A stretch of 64,000 nucleotides of DNA from Cordilura impudica (Eukaryota > Arthropoda > Insecta > Diptera > Scathophagidae): assembly GCA_963682025.1 (NCBI GenBank), contig OY821520.1, positions 2,713,305 through 2,777,304 on the forward strand, written 5' to 3'. Of the stretch, positions 1 to 10,022 are shown piece by piece. The translations under genes and the position numbers were made by a program. The notes under the pieces are model-generated. The model had not been told where the DNA came from. It worked only from the letters and a program-made list of their open reading frames with translations, and did not search any database. Position 1 is the first letter of the stretch. Every line of letters starts with the position of its first letter.

Positions 1-1
1 T

Positions 2-196
2 GCATTAGCACAACATGTAAAAGAATGCAACCATAATATGAATTTTGATAACATTAAGATATTAGATAAGGAAAAAAGAGTAAACAAACGCTATACATTA
101 GAAAGCCTACGAATACAAGAGAGAATTCATCATGCAATGAACACGAGAGAAGATAAGGATAACACAAAGCTCCAATACTCCGTTGCAATATTTTAG
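2..196 (+). pseudogene. Penelope-like element, 3' end of ORF with GIY-YIG endonuclease C-terminus
   Basis: An open frame enters from the left edge of the window and ends at a TAG at 194-196, giving 64 residues. It contains the blocks LAQHVKECNHNMNFDN, KILDKEKRVNKRYTLESL and HHAMNTRED. This H-x-NH, I-L-x-K-E, R-x-x-LES and MN-x-R-x-D spacing is what I know from the GIY-YIG endonuclease tail of Penelope-like retroelements, where the domain nicks target DNA. No start or reverse transcriptase is visible because the element runs out of the window. The frame is uninterrupted, so the element could be full length to the left. The following 3' region carries a hammerhead-like fold (467-507), which also fits Penelope. 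The family call rests on recalled motifs, not a search. Confidence 0.68.
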
Positions 197-639
197 AAAT
201 TAGTTAAAGTTCTGTGATACTATATTAAGTTAGACCTGTGATTTTGCGTGTACTGTGTTGTCAATATTTATTAAATTTATTTATATTTTTTAAAATTCTG
301 TGTAGTAATGTCCAGTTTTTTATTTACAAATAAATTTTACAAATTATATTCCTGACGAGTAACAAAGAATCGTAAGTTAAACTGTGATGTAGTATTTAAG
401 ATATTTAATTAGAAATTATTAATAATGTTAATTTGTATATGTCGCCAGATTTTATAATAAATTTACGCTCCTGAGGAAGTTTGAATAAAGCAAACGAAAC
501 GTCGAGCAGAAACATGATATTTAATTGATTTTTATTTACACATAAAAACAGATTATTGACCAAAATAGCCCGTAAGGTAACCCCTCTTTTTTAAATCTAA
601 TTTAAATATTACCAATTGGTCACAACAACAAAAACACAC
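197..639 (+). mobile_element. Penelope-like element 3' untranslated region
   Basis: This AT-rich stretch follows the endonuclease stop codon and holds no further reading frame. It includes the hammerhead-like motif at 467-507. After that motif comes TTAATTGATTTTTATTTACA; a near match to this follows the second hammerhead-like motif (minus strand, just below 40887), so the two sites probably belong to one family. The right boundary is uncertain; the 7-bp array begins at 640. Confidence 0.45.
467..507 (+). ncRNA. Hammerhead ribozyme-like fold in Penelope-like 3' region
   Basis: Parts in order: stem I strand GCTC (467-470), core CTGAGGA (471-477, fits the CUGANGA consensus), one extra A, stem II GTTTG (479-483), loop AATAAAG, stem II CAAAC (491-495), core GAAAC (496-500), cleavage-type triplet GTC (501-503), stem I strand GAGC (504-507). 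Both stems pair perfectly. Hammerheads with very short stem III are established for Penelope-like elements and are thought to act as dimers. The extra A after the core and the near-absent stem III make self-cleavage uncertain. Confidence 0.55.
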
Positions 640-1168
640 TTTTTAATTTTTAATTTTTAATTTTTAATTTTTAATTTTTAATTTTTAATTTTTAATTTTT
701 AATTTTTAATTTCTAATTTTTAATTTTTAATTTTTAATTTTTAATTTTTAATTTTTAATTTTTAATTTTTAATTTTTAATTTTTAATTTTTAATTTTTAA
801 TTTTTAATTTTTAATTTTTAATTTTTAATTTTTAATTTTTAATTTTTAATTTTTAATTTTTAATTTTTAATTTTTAATTTTTAATTTTTAATTTTTAATT
901 TTTAATTTTTAATTTTTAATTTTTAATTTTTAATTTTTAATTTTTAATTTTTAATTTTTAATTTTTAATTTTTAATTTTTAATTTTTAATTTTTAATTTT
1001 TAATTTTTAGTTTTTAATTTTTAATTTTTAATTTTTAATTTTTAATTTTTAATTTTTAATTTTTAATTTTTAATTTTTAATTTTTAATTTTTAATTTTTA
1101 ATTTTTAATTTCTAATTTTAATTTTTAATTTTTAATTTTTCATTTTTAATTTTTTATTTTTTATTTTT
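640..1168. repeat. (TTTTTAA)n 7-bp tandem array
   Basis: About 75 units of TTTTTAA run almost without interruption from 640 to about 1140, then degrade into TTTTTCA-like variants. Sequence just to the right (GTGAAATAGAAATTT, 1171 on) recurs at 37459 beside another long array of the same unit in the same orientation. Confidence 0.95.
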
Positions 1169-2327
1169 CATTGTGAAATAGAAATTTACCCCCTGCACGT
1201 GTAAATGTTTAAACATCAAAAAACCTTAATTATATTGCGATTTTTAAAATTTCATAAAGAAAAACAAGTTCATACCCAATATAACATTTGGTTTCTTGTT
1301 AGGTGGAGTGTGTGTACAATTGTGTAAACGTAGACCAAATGACAAAGCTCGCTTGCATTGTGTCTGTATTTCAAGAGTTGAATGATCTGTTTAATTTTAT
1401 TTTATCTGGCATATGTTAATGAACTTTCGTTTTTTTTTTATTAATTTAACATTACTTGTATAAACAAATACCCCTTGTTCTTATATATAAATTAACATAA
1501 ACCCATTTTTGGTAAACACATACAAAATACAAATAATAATACTTATTTTAGAAGCCACATTTGCAATCCTTGATAAAACGCAGTAATTTGAAAATTAAAC
1601 CACATAACAAAAACCAATGTTTTTTAAATATGTTAAAAATTGAAATGTAATTAAATTTTATATTATTTTTGTGGTTAAAACTTAATAATCATCGAATAAT
1701 ATTTCGTTGTAAATGAATTTATTTGCGTAGGACAATATGATGTCTTTAAACTAGTTTTTAATTTCCTTCTTTTTCCAACTTTTTTTTAATAATTTTAAAT
1801 TTAGTATTCGTGCGTTAACGGTAATTCATCGTGTATTCGTATGTTTTCAAATTTAAACTTTTTTACATTGTATATTAACTGTGACCAATGTTAAATGTTA
1901 AATATCGTACAGCGAGTGAGAATGCGATGAAAACTTTTTTTTCAAAATATATTTTTGACAACTTGAATAGCAAAAAATTAAATCATAAAATTAAGAACTC
2001 TTTTATTTTATTTATATTAAAAAGAAGAAATATTAACATAAAATAACGTAAATGAAGAAAAAAATTACGAAACTTAAAAGTATTTATTTTAATAATCACT
2101 ATATAGAATACTATAGAATAATTGAAAACTTTTCCTCTATTTTTGGTTTCAATATTTTGTTGGGCATCCAGGGGGGTAAAAATATATTACACAGCGTAAG
2201 ATGTAAGACGTAAGACAAAATCGGTGTGACTTATGACTGTATTGGTGAAAAAATTATGCTATGTAATAACCTTTTTGTCGCTGTTTCTGCATTATATTTC
2301 TTCACTTTTTATAAACATTTATAATTA
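1169..2327. other. AT-rich stretch without a recognisable gene
   Basis: No coding sequence is supported. The left part (1171-1205) is shared with 37459-37495. The sequence at 2193-2262 is repeated in inverse orientation at 37377-37440. The rest is unique-looking AT-rich DNA. Confidence 0.6.
2193..2262 (+). repeat. Inverted partner of the array flank at 37377-37440
   Basis: This stretch contains GACAAAATCGGTGTGACTTA and is the near reverse complement of the sequence right of the 36.5-37.3 kb array. Both loci adjoin 7-bp arrays, so the tag probably belongs to one element family that carries them. Confidence 0.6.
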
Positions 2328-2686
2328 ACTAGCAGATTCCAGCACTCGAAATTCGAGTGCAAATTCTAGTAAATTTTATTTTTTCATTTAATAAAGACCC
2401 TAAAGGTATGCTTCATAATTCAACTCATTTTAAATGAAGAAAACAAACTTAACACATTAACACAAATACATTAACAAATTTAATAAACACACACATAGCA
2501 TTGTATAATTTTATGAATGTGTTAGTAGCAACTTTAAACGATCATAACTCCAAAAAAATATTCCAGACGATGAAAATTTGTAAATCTGGGTAACAGCTTA
2601 AAAGAAATACCTTTCAAAATAAAATCGGGGTAAAACTGTGAAACTTACATCGGTCACAAGAAATCGCCTTGCCTATTAGTATAGAT
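2328..2686 (+). repeat. Interspersed repeat family A, copy 1
   Basis: It begins ACTAGCAGATTCCAGC, has the palindrome CTCGAAATTCGAG near its left end, then AAACACATTAACAAATTTAA and AAAGAAATACCTTTCAAA, and ends ..AGTATAGAT. The same ~380 bp order occurs at seven other sites. There is no coding sequence. Sharp ends and no clear target duplication suggest a non-autonomous Helitron-like element; this is inference. Confidence 0.8.
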
Positions 2687-2904
2687 TTCCTCAATCATTT
2701 AAAAGTATTATTAACGTTATAATTTATTCCATATAAATAACACAATTGTCATTGCATTTAATATTATTGCTAATCAAACAAATAAAAATAAAAAATAAAC
2801 GAATGACAGTAAAAAGGAAGTGTTTGGAGACAAAATGAAGGCACGATTTCATTAGGAAGTGTTGGAGATAAAATGAGAGAGCGAATAGCGTGTTAAAAAC
2901 GTTT

Positions 2905-3279
2905 TCAAAAATTAAAAATAAAAAATAAAAATGAAAAATAAAAAATGAAAAATAAAAAATTAAAAATGAGAAATAAAAAATGAAAAATAAAAAATGGAAA
3001 ATGAAAAATGAAAAATAAAAAATTCAAAATGAAAAATAAAAAATGAAAAATGAGAAATAAAAAATGAAAAATAAAAAATGGAAAATGAAAAATGAAAAAT
3101 AAAAAATTCAAAATGAAAAATAAAAAATGAAAAATAACAAATGTAAAATGAAAAATGAAAAATAAAAAAATTAAAAATCAAAAATGAAAAAGGAAAAATG
3201 AAAAATAAAAAATTAAAAATGAAAAATAAAAAATGAAAAATAAAAAATAAAAATGAAAAATAAGAAATGAGAAATAAAA

Positions 3280-3311
<32 letters not shown>

Positions 3312-3495
3312 AAAAATAGAAAATGAAAAATGAGAAATAAAAAATGAAAAATAAAAAATGGAAAATGAAAAATAAAAAAATTAAAATGAAAAAAAAAAAA
3401 TGAAAAATGAGAAATAAAAAATGAAAAATAAAAAATGAAAATTGAAAGATGAAAAATAAAAAATAAAAATGAAAAACGAAAAATTAATTAAAAAT
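2905..3495. repeat. Degenerate 7-bp array, AAAAATG/AAAAATA type
   Basis: Units such as AAAAATG, AAAAATA, AAAAATT and AAAATGG alternate with a 7-bp step for about 590 bp. Frames read through it give Phe/His/Ile-rich translations with no coding meaning. Confidence 0.93.
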
Positions 3496-3639
3496 TAACC
3501 AGTTGAAATAATAAATGATAATAAATATTTTTATATTAGCAGAGCCCCTGCAGTTGTTTGCTATAAGTGATACAAAGGTGATGCTTGCAGTTTGATTTTA
3601 AAAAAGTGCCATAAAAAAATCTTTTATTACTAGATGTTT

Positions 3640-4130
3640 ACACATCTCCCCTGTGTTCGGACTTACCTGACTTTTTTAGTACTGCTTCACAAAACCGAGG
3701 CATGCAGTTAATTAAGTTATTGACGATATCCATTGAAATTTTTTGCCACTCTGAATAAATGCCTTAAATGCATTTTTTGATCTAATATTTCCCACAGAGT
3801 TTCTTTGAGATTGAAATCTAGTGATTGGTCTGGTTTGGAGGTGTGTTTTGAGCCGTTGTCATGTAGGAAATTCCAGACCAGGATCAAATTTGCTCCCCGT
3901 ATGGATACATTACGTCATTTTCTCTGATATCAGTGGTTTCTTCGCGATAACAATCAAGATCAGCCTCAATTGTTAGTCGAAAAGCAGTTCGAGCACATAT
4001 GTACTTAGTTTAAATTTTAGATTGTTGGCGATCTCTTTAGATAGAGTTTTTTAAATATTTTTTAAACTCTTTTGCTAAATTATCCTGTCTTTGTGTCGTT
4101 TTACGGGGCCTGCGCCTAAATGTTAAGTTG
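3640..4130 (-). pseudogene. Tc1-like transposase fossil
   Basis: Reading the minus strand with frame changes gives RRPRKTTQRQDN near 4120, WNFLHDNGSKHTSK near 3860 and INNLINCMPRFCEAVLKKSG near 3700. These match, in order, the GRPR hinge, the second catalytic Asp block (xxxDNxxxHTSK) and the C-terminal SMPRR block of Tc1/mariner transposases. The frame is broken by several shifts and stops and no inverted ends were found. A segment near 3960 matches another Tc1 fossil at 52.2 kb, so both descend from one family. The element would once have coded for a cut-and-paste transposase inserting at TA; nothing here is functional. Confidence 0.7.
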
Positions 4131-5542
4131 TAACCGTACCTACATAACACGATATTTCTTGATAATTTTCTTTTGCTTAAGACCAGCAGTAAAATCAACT
4201 ATTATTCTGGTTTTTTACTCTTCACAAAACTTTATTCTTGCCATTCTTTTATATTTATTAATTATAAGATTAAAACATTGAAAAATACAATTGTGTTTAA
4301 GAAACAGTTGAAAGAAAACATCAGAAACTATAAATATTTAAATAACGGTTCAGATTTTATACATTTTCTTTCATAGCATCTTCTATTATTATTGTTTTTA
4401 TCAACTGGGTACAGAAGTTTAAAAGTTTCCATTGTTTTGGCATCACTAAATACAAATACTTTTAATTGTATTTTTGATAACAAATTTGTTATCTTTCAAA
4501 GAGTGATTTCGCAAAAAAAAATACATAACGCGAAATTATTAAATAAAAAATTGGCTAATTCAGAATTTTATAAAAGTTCCCAATGTATTGGCAATCACTG
4601 TATGTACATTTTGTAGAATTTGATAAATAAATGAAAAACTACATTTCATTTCAATCTCACCCGCTGTTACGCGATACAAATTGAAATATACCCGAAAGAA
4701 AAGTAATACAAAATATTAAAACGTTTTCATATAAAAAAAAATTATTATTTTAATTAAAGCAACTTAATAACCTGAACAACATGAACAAAATTGATTATTA
4801 ATTTTGTTCTTTAACTACAAACAAAATGAACATTTTTTTTGCACAATTTTGTAATTTTCCTAAATATATATGTACATACTCGTATACACGTATGAATGTA
4901 TGGGAATTTCAAAATTTTTTATTTATTTTTTTTATCTGCTTGAAAGTAGTTGAAGTTTTCCATTTAATTAAAATTATCGAAATTTTCTCGTATATGAAAT
5001 TATTTTAGGAAACGATATACATTTAAATGCAACATGTTGGTGTATTAAGGATATAAAAAAAGGTATTTTTCATATGCAAATTAAACTTTTTCAATTCCGG
5101 TTTTTTTTAACAAAGAATTAATCTTCCGGTAACACATAATCAAGTACGAGTATGCATGTGTATTTATGTATGTAACTGCTTCCGGTAAACTTGTGGTGTG
5201 ATTTTAGTTTTTAATTGTGTGTTTCAATTAAAATTTTATTAACGTAAATACAAATGTAACCATAGCATGTGTTTCATTTGATAACAGAAACTAAACAAAA
5301 AAATCGTTAACAAGAAATTTTGCGCTTCAAACAAAGAGAAGAGGACTATTAACCCATTGTCATTTTTTGAAACTTTCAGACTTTGCTTTCTTTAGACAAA
5401 GAAAATTTAAGAAAATTTTAAAGTATCAGAATTTTGGAAAATTCGAAAGCTTCAACAATGGCTAAACGTAGTCCCAAAGTCGAAGAAAATCTATTAAAAG
5501 TATTGAATTTAAAAATGTGTAAATTATGCATTTTTATACCCT
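4131..5542. other. AT-rich stretch, no gene seen
   Basis: There are only short AT-rich frames without recognisable protein similarity, biased composition or splice context. No repeats from the named families were recognised, apart from a possible shared TATACCC border just before 5543. Confidence 0.5.
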
Positions 5543-5970
5543 ACCAGTAGATCCCAGCCCTCGAAATTCAAGTGAAAATTCAAGGAAATTTTATTTTTTT
5601 ATTTAATAAACACCCTAAACCTATGCTAATCAATTTTAGTCAATTAACAAATCAACACTTATTATTAAATATCGATTATTGTCGTTATTGGTTTATGTCC
5701 AATTATTGGTTTATGTCCAAAATTATTTTTCAATTCACCACAATTATTATTTTTAATGAAGAAAATAAACTCACAAACACATTAACACATTATGTGTTAT
5801 TAGCAGCTTTAAATGCATTTTACTTTCAAAAAAAATTTAAAATCTATAAATCTGATGGACAGCTAAAAAGATATATCTTTCAAAGAAGATACGTTTGGTC
5901 AAAATCGGAACAAAACTGTGGAACAAATCATCGGTCACAAGAAATCGCCTTACCTATTAATATTATAGAT
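5543..5970 (+). repeat. Interspersed repeat family A, copy 2
   Basis: It starts ACCAGTAGATCCCAGCCC and ends TATTAATATTATAGAT. The left palindrome is decayed (CTCGAAATTCAAG). A 165-codon frame crosses it but the translation is an artefact of the repeat. Confidence 0.75.
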
Positions 5971-6408
5971 ACCAGGGCTGTGCAGTCTCAGTCAGAGTCG
6001 GAGTGGCGGTGTTTGTACCGGAGTCTCCAAAATTCTTCGTTATTGCACGTTTATGAAAAACTCAAATAATTTTTAAATTATTTGCCAAAACAAAAAATTC
6101 GTCGAAATTGGCGTCATAATATTTTACAGATCACTAGGAATAAGTAGATTTTAATTCATTTTATGAGTACTTAAATTAAATAATAACAAAAGTGGTTCAT
6201 AATTTAAATTATTTTGGAATTTTATTTATTAGTGCGGGTAAGAGTCGAAATTGCATTAGCAGAATTTATACACGGTTATTGATCAAGTTGAAAATAGATG
6301 TTTGTGGATAATTTAATTGAATTTGAACAATATTCAGCATAAAATTAAAATTGATTTGTTTGTTTATTTTATAAAATATTATAGTTCATCTATACTAATA
6401 ATAATCTA
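5971..6408. other. Gene-free stretch with a small GAGTCGGAG-type motif
   Basis: At 5985-6012 the sequence is made of GAGTC/GGAGT steps resembling the block at 8149-8195. Nothing else is recognisable. Confidence 0.45.
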
Positions 6409-6756
6409 ATAGCAGATTCCAGCGCTGGAAATTCGAGTGCAGATTCTAGGCAACTTTTTTCAACTTATCCAATTCAAAAACCAACTCTTTTTGGTTTATT
6501 ATTATTGTGAAGAAAACAAACACATTAACAAATTTAATAACCACACACATAGACTTTTTTAATTTTATGTATGTGTTAATAGCAACTTTAAATGCTATTT
6601 ACTCAAAACAAAGGCAAAAATTTTAAAATCTGTTAGTCTGGCGAACAGCTAAAAAGAAATACCTTTCAAAAAATATACGTTTTATCAAAATCGGGATAAA
6701 ACGGTAGAACAAAACATCAGTCACAAGAAATCGCCTAGCTTATTAATATTTTAGAT
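6409..6756 (+). repeat. Interspersed repeat family A, copy 3
   Basis: It starts AATAGCAGATTCCAGC and ends TATTAATATTTTAGAT. Internal blocks and order are the same as in the other copies; the palindrome is altered to CTGGAAATTCGAG. Confidence 0.78.
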
Positions 6757-7090
6757 TAATATAATAAATAGGTAATGTGTGTTTGTTTGTTTATTTCTTT
6801 GTAGGAGGTAATCTCCGTAACTACTTATCTGATATTCCTAAAATTTTCACAAGTTTTTAATATCATATATCTTGGGTACTATTATAGGGCTATTATAGAG
6901 CTTTGCAAATTTGTGTGATGTCACATATTATTTATGTTAGTAGCTTTGCCGGAACACCCAAATAAAGTAAATATTGAATACCATATATCTGGAGTACTGT
7001 AATAGTGAGAGTCTTAGGATTTTGCGTGAGCCCTTTCTTTACAATGCGGTGGGGGCAGGGTGAAGGGTAGCGAAGTACATCGGGTTACAT
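6757..7090. repeat. Probable degraded transposon tail, family unknown
   Basis: It contains two similar sentences about 110 bp apart (ATATCATATATCTTGGGTACT and ACCATATATCTGGAGTACT) and ends GTACATCGGGTTACATCTAG. Endings of this style are common at the 3' end of insect transposons, but I cannot assign a family. Confidence 0.35.
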
Positions 7091-7289
7091 CTAGTATTAT
7101 ATATTATAGGTCTGGTGTTTTAGTTAATTTCTTATTTTAAAAAAATGAATTATATTGAAAACTCAAAGTCAAAGCGGAGCATAAAAATAATTAATTTGAA
7201 CTCCAACTAATTGATATAATTTTTTTTGTAATAAAAATTTAAAAAAAATATTATATATGTACACATGATGATTTTGAAATAAATTTTAA

Positions 7290-7625
7290 ACGAGCAGGAG
7301 CAGTCCAAGTGCCATCGCTTAAATTTGGTAGAATCTCAAACAGTCTTAGTCACATTTAAAACAGACTTTTACCAGGCATTAAAGAAGGTAGAGAAATTTG
7401 ACCGTTCTTCAGATTTAGCAAAAAAGATGTTATTCCAAAATACATTGAGATTATTCAACGTGCTGTTCTGATCACCGCGGCATTGCCACCGAAACAAGTG
7501 TACCTAGGAGTATTATGTTCGGCACTCTGAATCATCAGATCCGATTTGAGAGCATCAATGAAGTCGGATATTATTGAGGCTATCCTTTTTCTAAAGACAA
7601 ATGCAGAGTTATTTTTTGAATTTTT
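7290..7625 (+). pseudogene. Possible hAT (BED-type) transposase C-terminal fossil
   Basis: In plus-strand frames the stretch gives TDFYQALKKVEKFDRSSD and, further on, SDLRASMKSDIIEAILFLKT followed by NAELF. The second block resembles the C-terminal dimerisation region of BED-finger hAT transposases, where an R-x-x-L segment is followed by an acidic -ILFLKxN end. An in-frame stop lies upstream of it (around 7530). No ends are visible. The call rests on one short motif and could be wrong. Confidence 0.4.
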
Positions 7626-7703
7626 GTTATTTCATTTCAAGTTTGGTTATTTTAAGTTTCGGATATTAAATTATTTTGTTTATTATTAAAAGGATTAATA
7701 CAA

Positions 7704-8039
7704 ACTAGCAGATTCCAGCCCTCGAAGTTCGATTAAAAATATGCTAATCAATTATAGCCAATTCAAAAATCAACACAAAAAATAAACTCATTTTTATTAC
7801 AAACACATTAACAAATTTAATAAACACACACATAGCATTATATAATTTTATGTATGTGTTAGTAGTAACTTTAAATACAATTTATTCAAAATAACAGACA
7901 AAACTTAAAAATCTGTAAATCTGCAAATCGGCTAAAAAGAAATACCTTTTAAATAATATACGTTTGGTCAAAATCGGGATAAAACGGTAGAACAAAACAT
8001 CAGTCACAAGAAATCGCCTAGACTATTAATATTACAGAT
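7704..8039 (+). repeat. Interspersed repeat family A, copy 4
   Basis: It starts ACTAGCAGATTCCAGCCC and ends TATTAATATTACAGAT. It has a short internal deletion after the CTCGAAGTTCGA block. Confidence 0.8.
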
Positions 8040-8148
8040 AAATAAAATATTTAAAAAAAAAATGTTATATTGATTCACTGACATCAATTACCCACAACGT
8101 AATTATCACTGTTTTTATAAATATTGTATATACATACATTTAGCAACG

Positions 8149-8245
8149 GAGTCAAATTTGGAGTAGGAGTCGGAGTTGGAGTCGGAGTCGGACCTTTAAA
8201 GTTTCAGGGGCCTAGACCGACTATAATTTTCTTACTTGTATATAC
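8149..8245. repeat. GGAGTC hexamer block joined to a family C end
   Basis: GGAGTCGGAGTT-type hexamers (8160-8193) are followed by CCTAGACCGACTATAATTTT, the terminal sequence of repeat family C. This is a relic of an otherwise missing family C copy. Confidence 0.6.
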
Positions 8246-9557
8246 ATACATATATAAGGCATTTATTCGATTTTTCGAACAACTGCACCATATTCACCAT
8301 ATTCCCTGGAACAATATCGGTTCTTATGATTTGAAGCTTTGACTTTTAATAATTTTAATTACCATATTCCCAAAAGTTTTGCTTATTACTTTTGGCAATT
8401 TAAAAAAAATGCTATAAAGATTATATTTTTAATTGCAAACAATGGTGTGTAGAGTACCTAAATTCAAATCTTTGTAGTTTTTCCATTATAATTAATTCAA
8501 AGTTGCTGTTCGAAAAATCAAACAGTGAAAGGAAATGGGTTAAACAAAAAGAATTTACAATGAGTGCTAATATTTATATTTAATGGAACATTAAACATGC
8601 ACTTGACTTTGAGAACGCGCTTATTATAACACATTACAAAAGTGAGGTGTCGGCGAATACCAAAAAATGTATGTCTTCATTTTTTTTTTTATTTACTTTT
8701 GATTGCTTGTTATGGCGTCTACGTCTTAATTAAAAAAGATCATTTAATAATAAAACAAAAGTCATTAGTCTTGTCTGACATTCAGCCGTTTCATTTTATA
8801 TTTAAAATTTTTAAAACTGAATTTATCCATTTTGTATATAAAAAAAAAAAACGCATGCATGTGTGAGTATGTGTGTGACATGTTGATATTTTCCATTTAT
8901 AACTCAGCGTTATTATTTGCTTGGTTACGGGTCGATAACTTAACCACAAATTGATCTTCAATATACATTAACAATGGGCTCATGTTTGTATAATATGCAG
9001 CAACAATGAATATATGAATGAGATCATTGAAAAACCAAGGAAACTTTTTGTGATCTTATTCACAAAAATAACATGAAAAAAAAGGGAAATTTGAGGTCAC
9101 AATTCCGTATTTGTTTAACTTGATTTTGATTGTGTTTTGTGGGTTTTCTCTTGTCATTTTGTTGTGATATTTTAACGACCTACACCAATTTTATTTGTCT
9201 TATTTTTATACACATACAATCGGCATATGTTTTTTCATGTTTTGGTTTCTTTATTCAAACCTCTTATGTTCACTCAAGCCTGGCGCACTACATTCAATTC
9301 AATGCTAAATATACGAGCAAATATGTACAAGTATGAAATCTACATCACAGCGCAAAACTCTAATGTTATTGTTTTGTAATCTATCTTCACTGCAAAAGCT
9401 CTTAAATTTACTGAGTTTTGTTATATTTTTACCCTACGCCCTGTACGGTCGGCTTATTGATCTGTCTGTCTGTAAATTTTCGTTGCTCTAACATCACAAC
9501 CATTTGTAGTATAGTCTGTTATTTACGAATGTTTATGTATGTATATATAAATACTCT
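8246..9557. other. AT-rich stretch, no gene seen
   Basis: Only short uninformative frames occur. At 9428-9480 a CTGTACGGTCGG ... CTGTCTGTCTG segment resembles the CTGT-rich interiors of fly repeats, but the copy is too short to classify. Confidence 0.45.
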
Positions 9558-9565
9558 ATATACAT

Positions 9566-9738
9566 TAGGGTGACAATGGTTTGTATGTAAAAAAATTTTT
9601 CTTCGAATTTAAAAGTTTTTTCAACGGAATATTGTGCTAATAGGTCCAAGAGTTTTGTGCCGAAAATTTGAGCCAAATCGGACAACGTTTTCTGGACGCG
9701 CATCCAGGTCAAAGGTCAGGTATTTGCATATTTCACAG
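9566..9738 (+). repeat. Left terminal inverted repeat of the hAT-like element
   Basis: It is paired with 12846-13014. The shared inner block GGACGCGCATCCAGGTCAAA is identical in both arms; mismatches cluster in the outer 40 bp just inside the first ten bases. Confidence 0.9.
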
Positions 9739-10022
9739 CTAGTATGAAATAAAGTTGAGAAACTCATATATTTTCTACTTTATTTTACAAAAACATCTGG
9801 ATTCTGTAGACTTTTAATAAAGAGGACACTCAAATGGTTTTTTTGGGAACTAACTCTCAAATTTCCCTTGCGTCAAAGTGATCCACAAACTATTTTATTT
9901 CAAAAATGTTTAATATATGTATGCCATTATTGGCAATGTATATAAATCAATCTACTACTTTTTCTAATTTTAAAAACAAAAATTATGATCGGTGATTTGG
10001 TAGGTTTTTTTTCTTTTAAAAT

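Noticed and set aside
2905..3181. Open frames rich in Phe/Ile/His that look like a repetitive membrane protein
   Set aside because: They are read-through of the 7-bp AT array; similar artefacts occur at 22324-22731 and 36117-36341.
5572..6069. 165-codon open frame
   Set aside because: It lies across family A copy 2; other copies of the repeat do not keep the frame.
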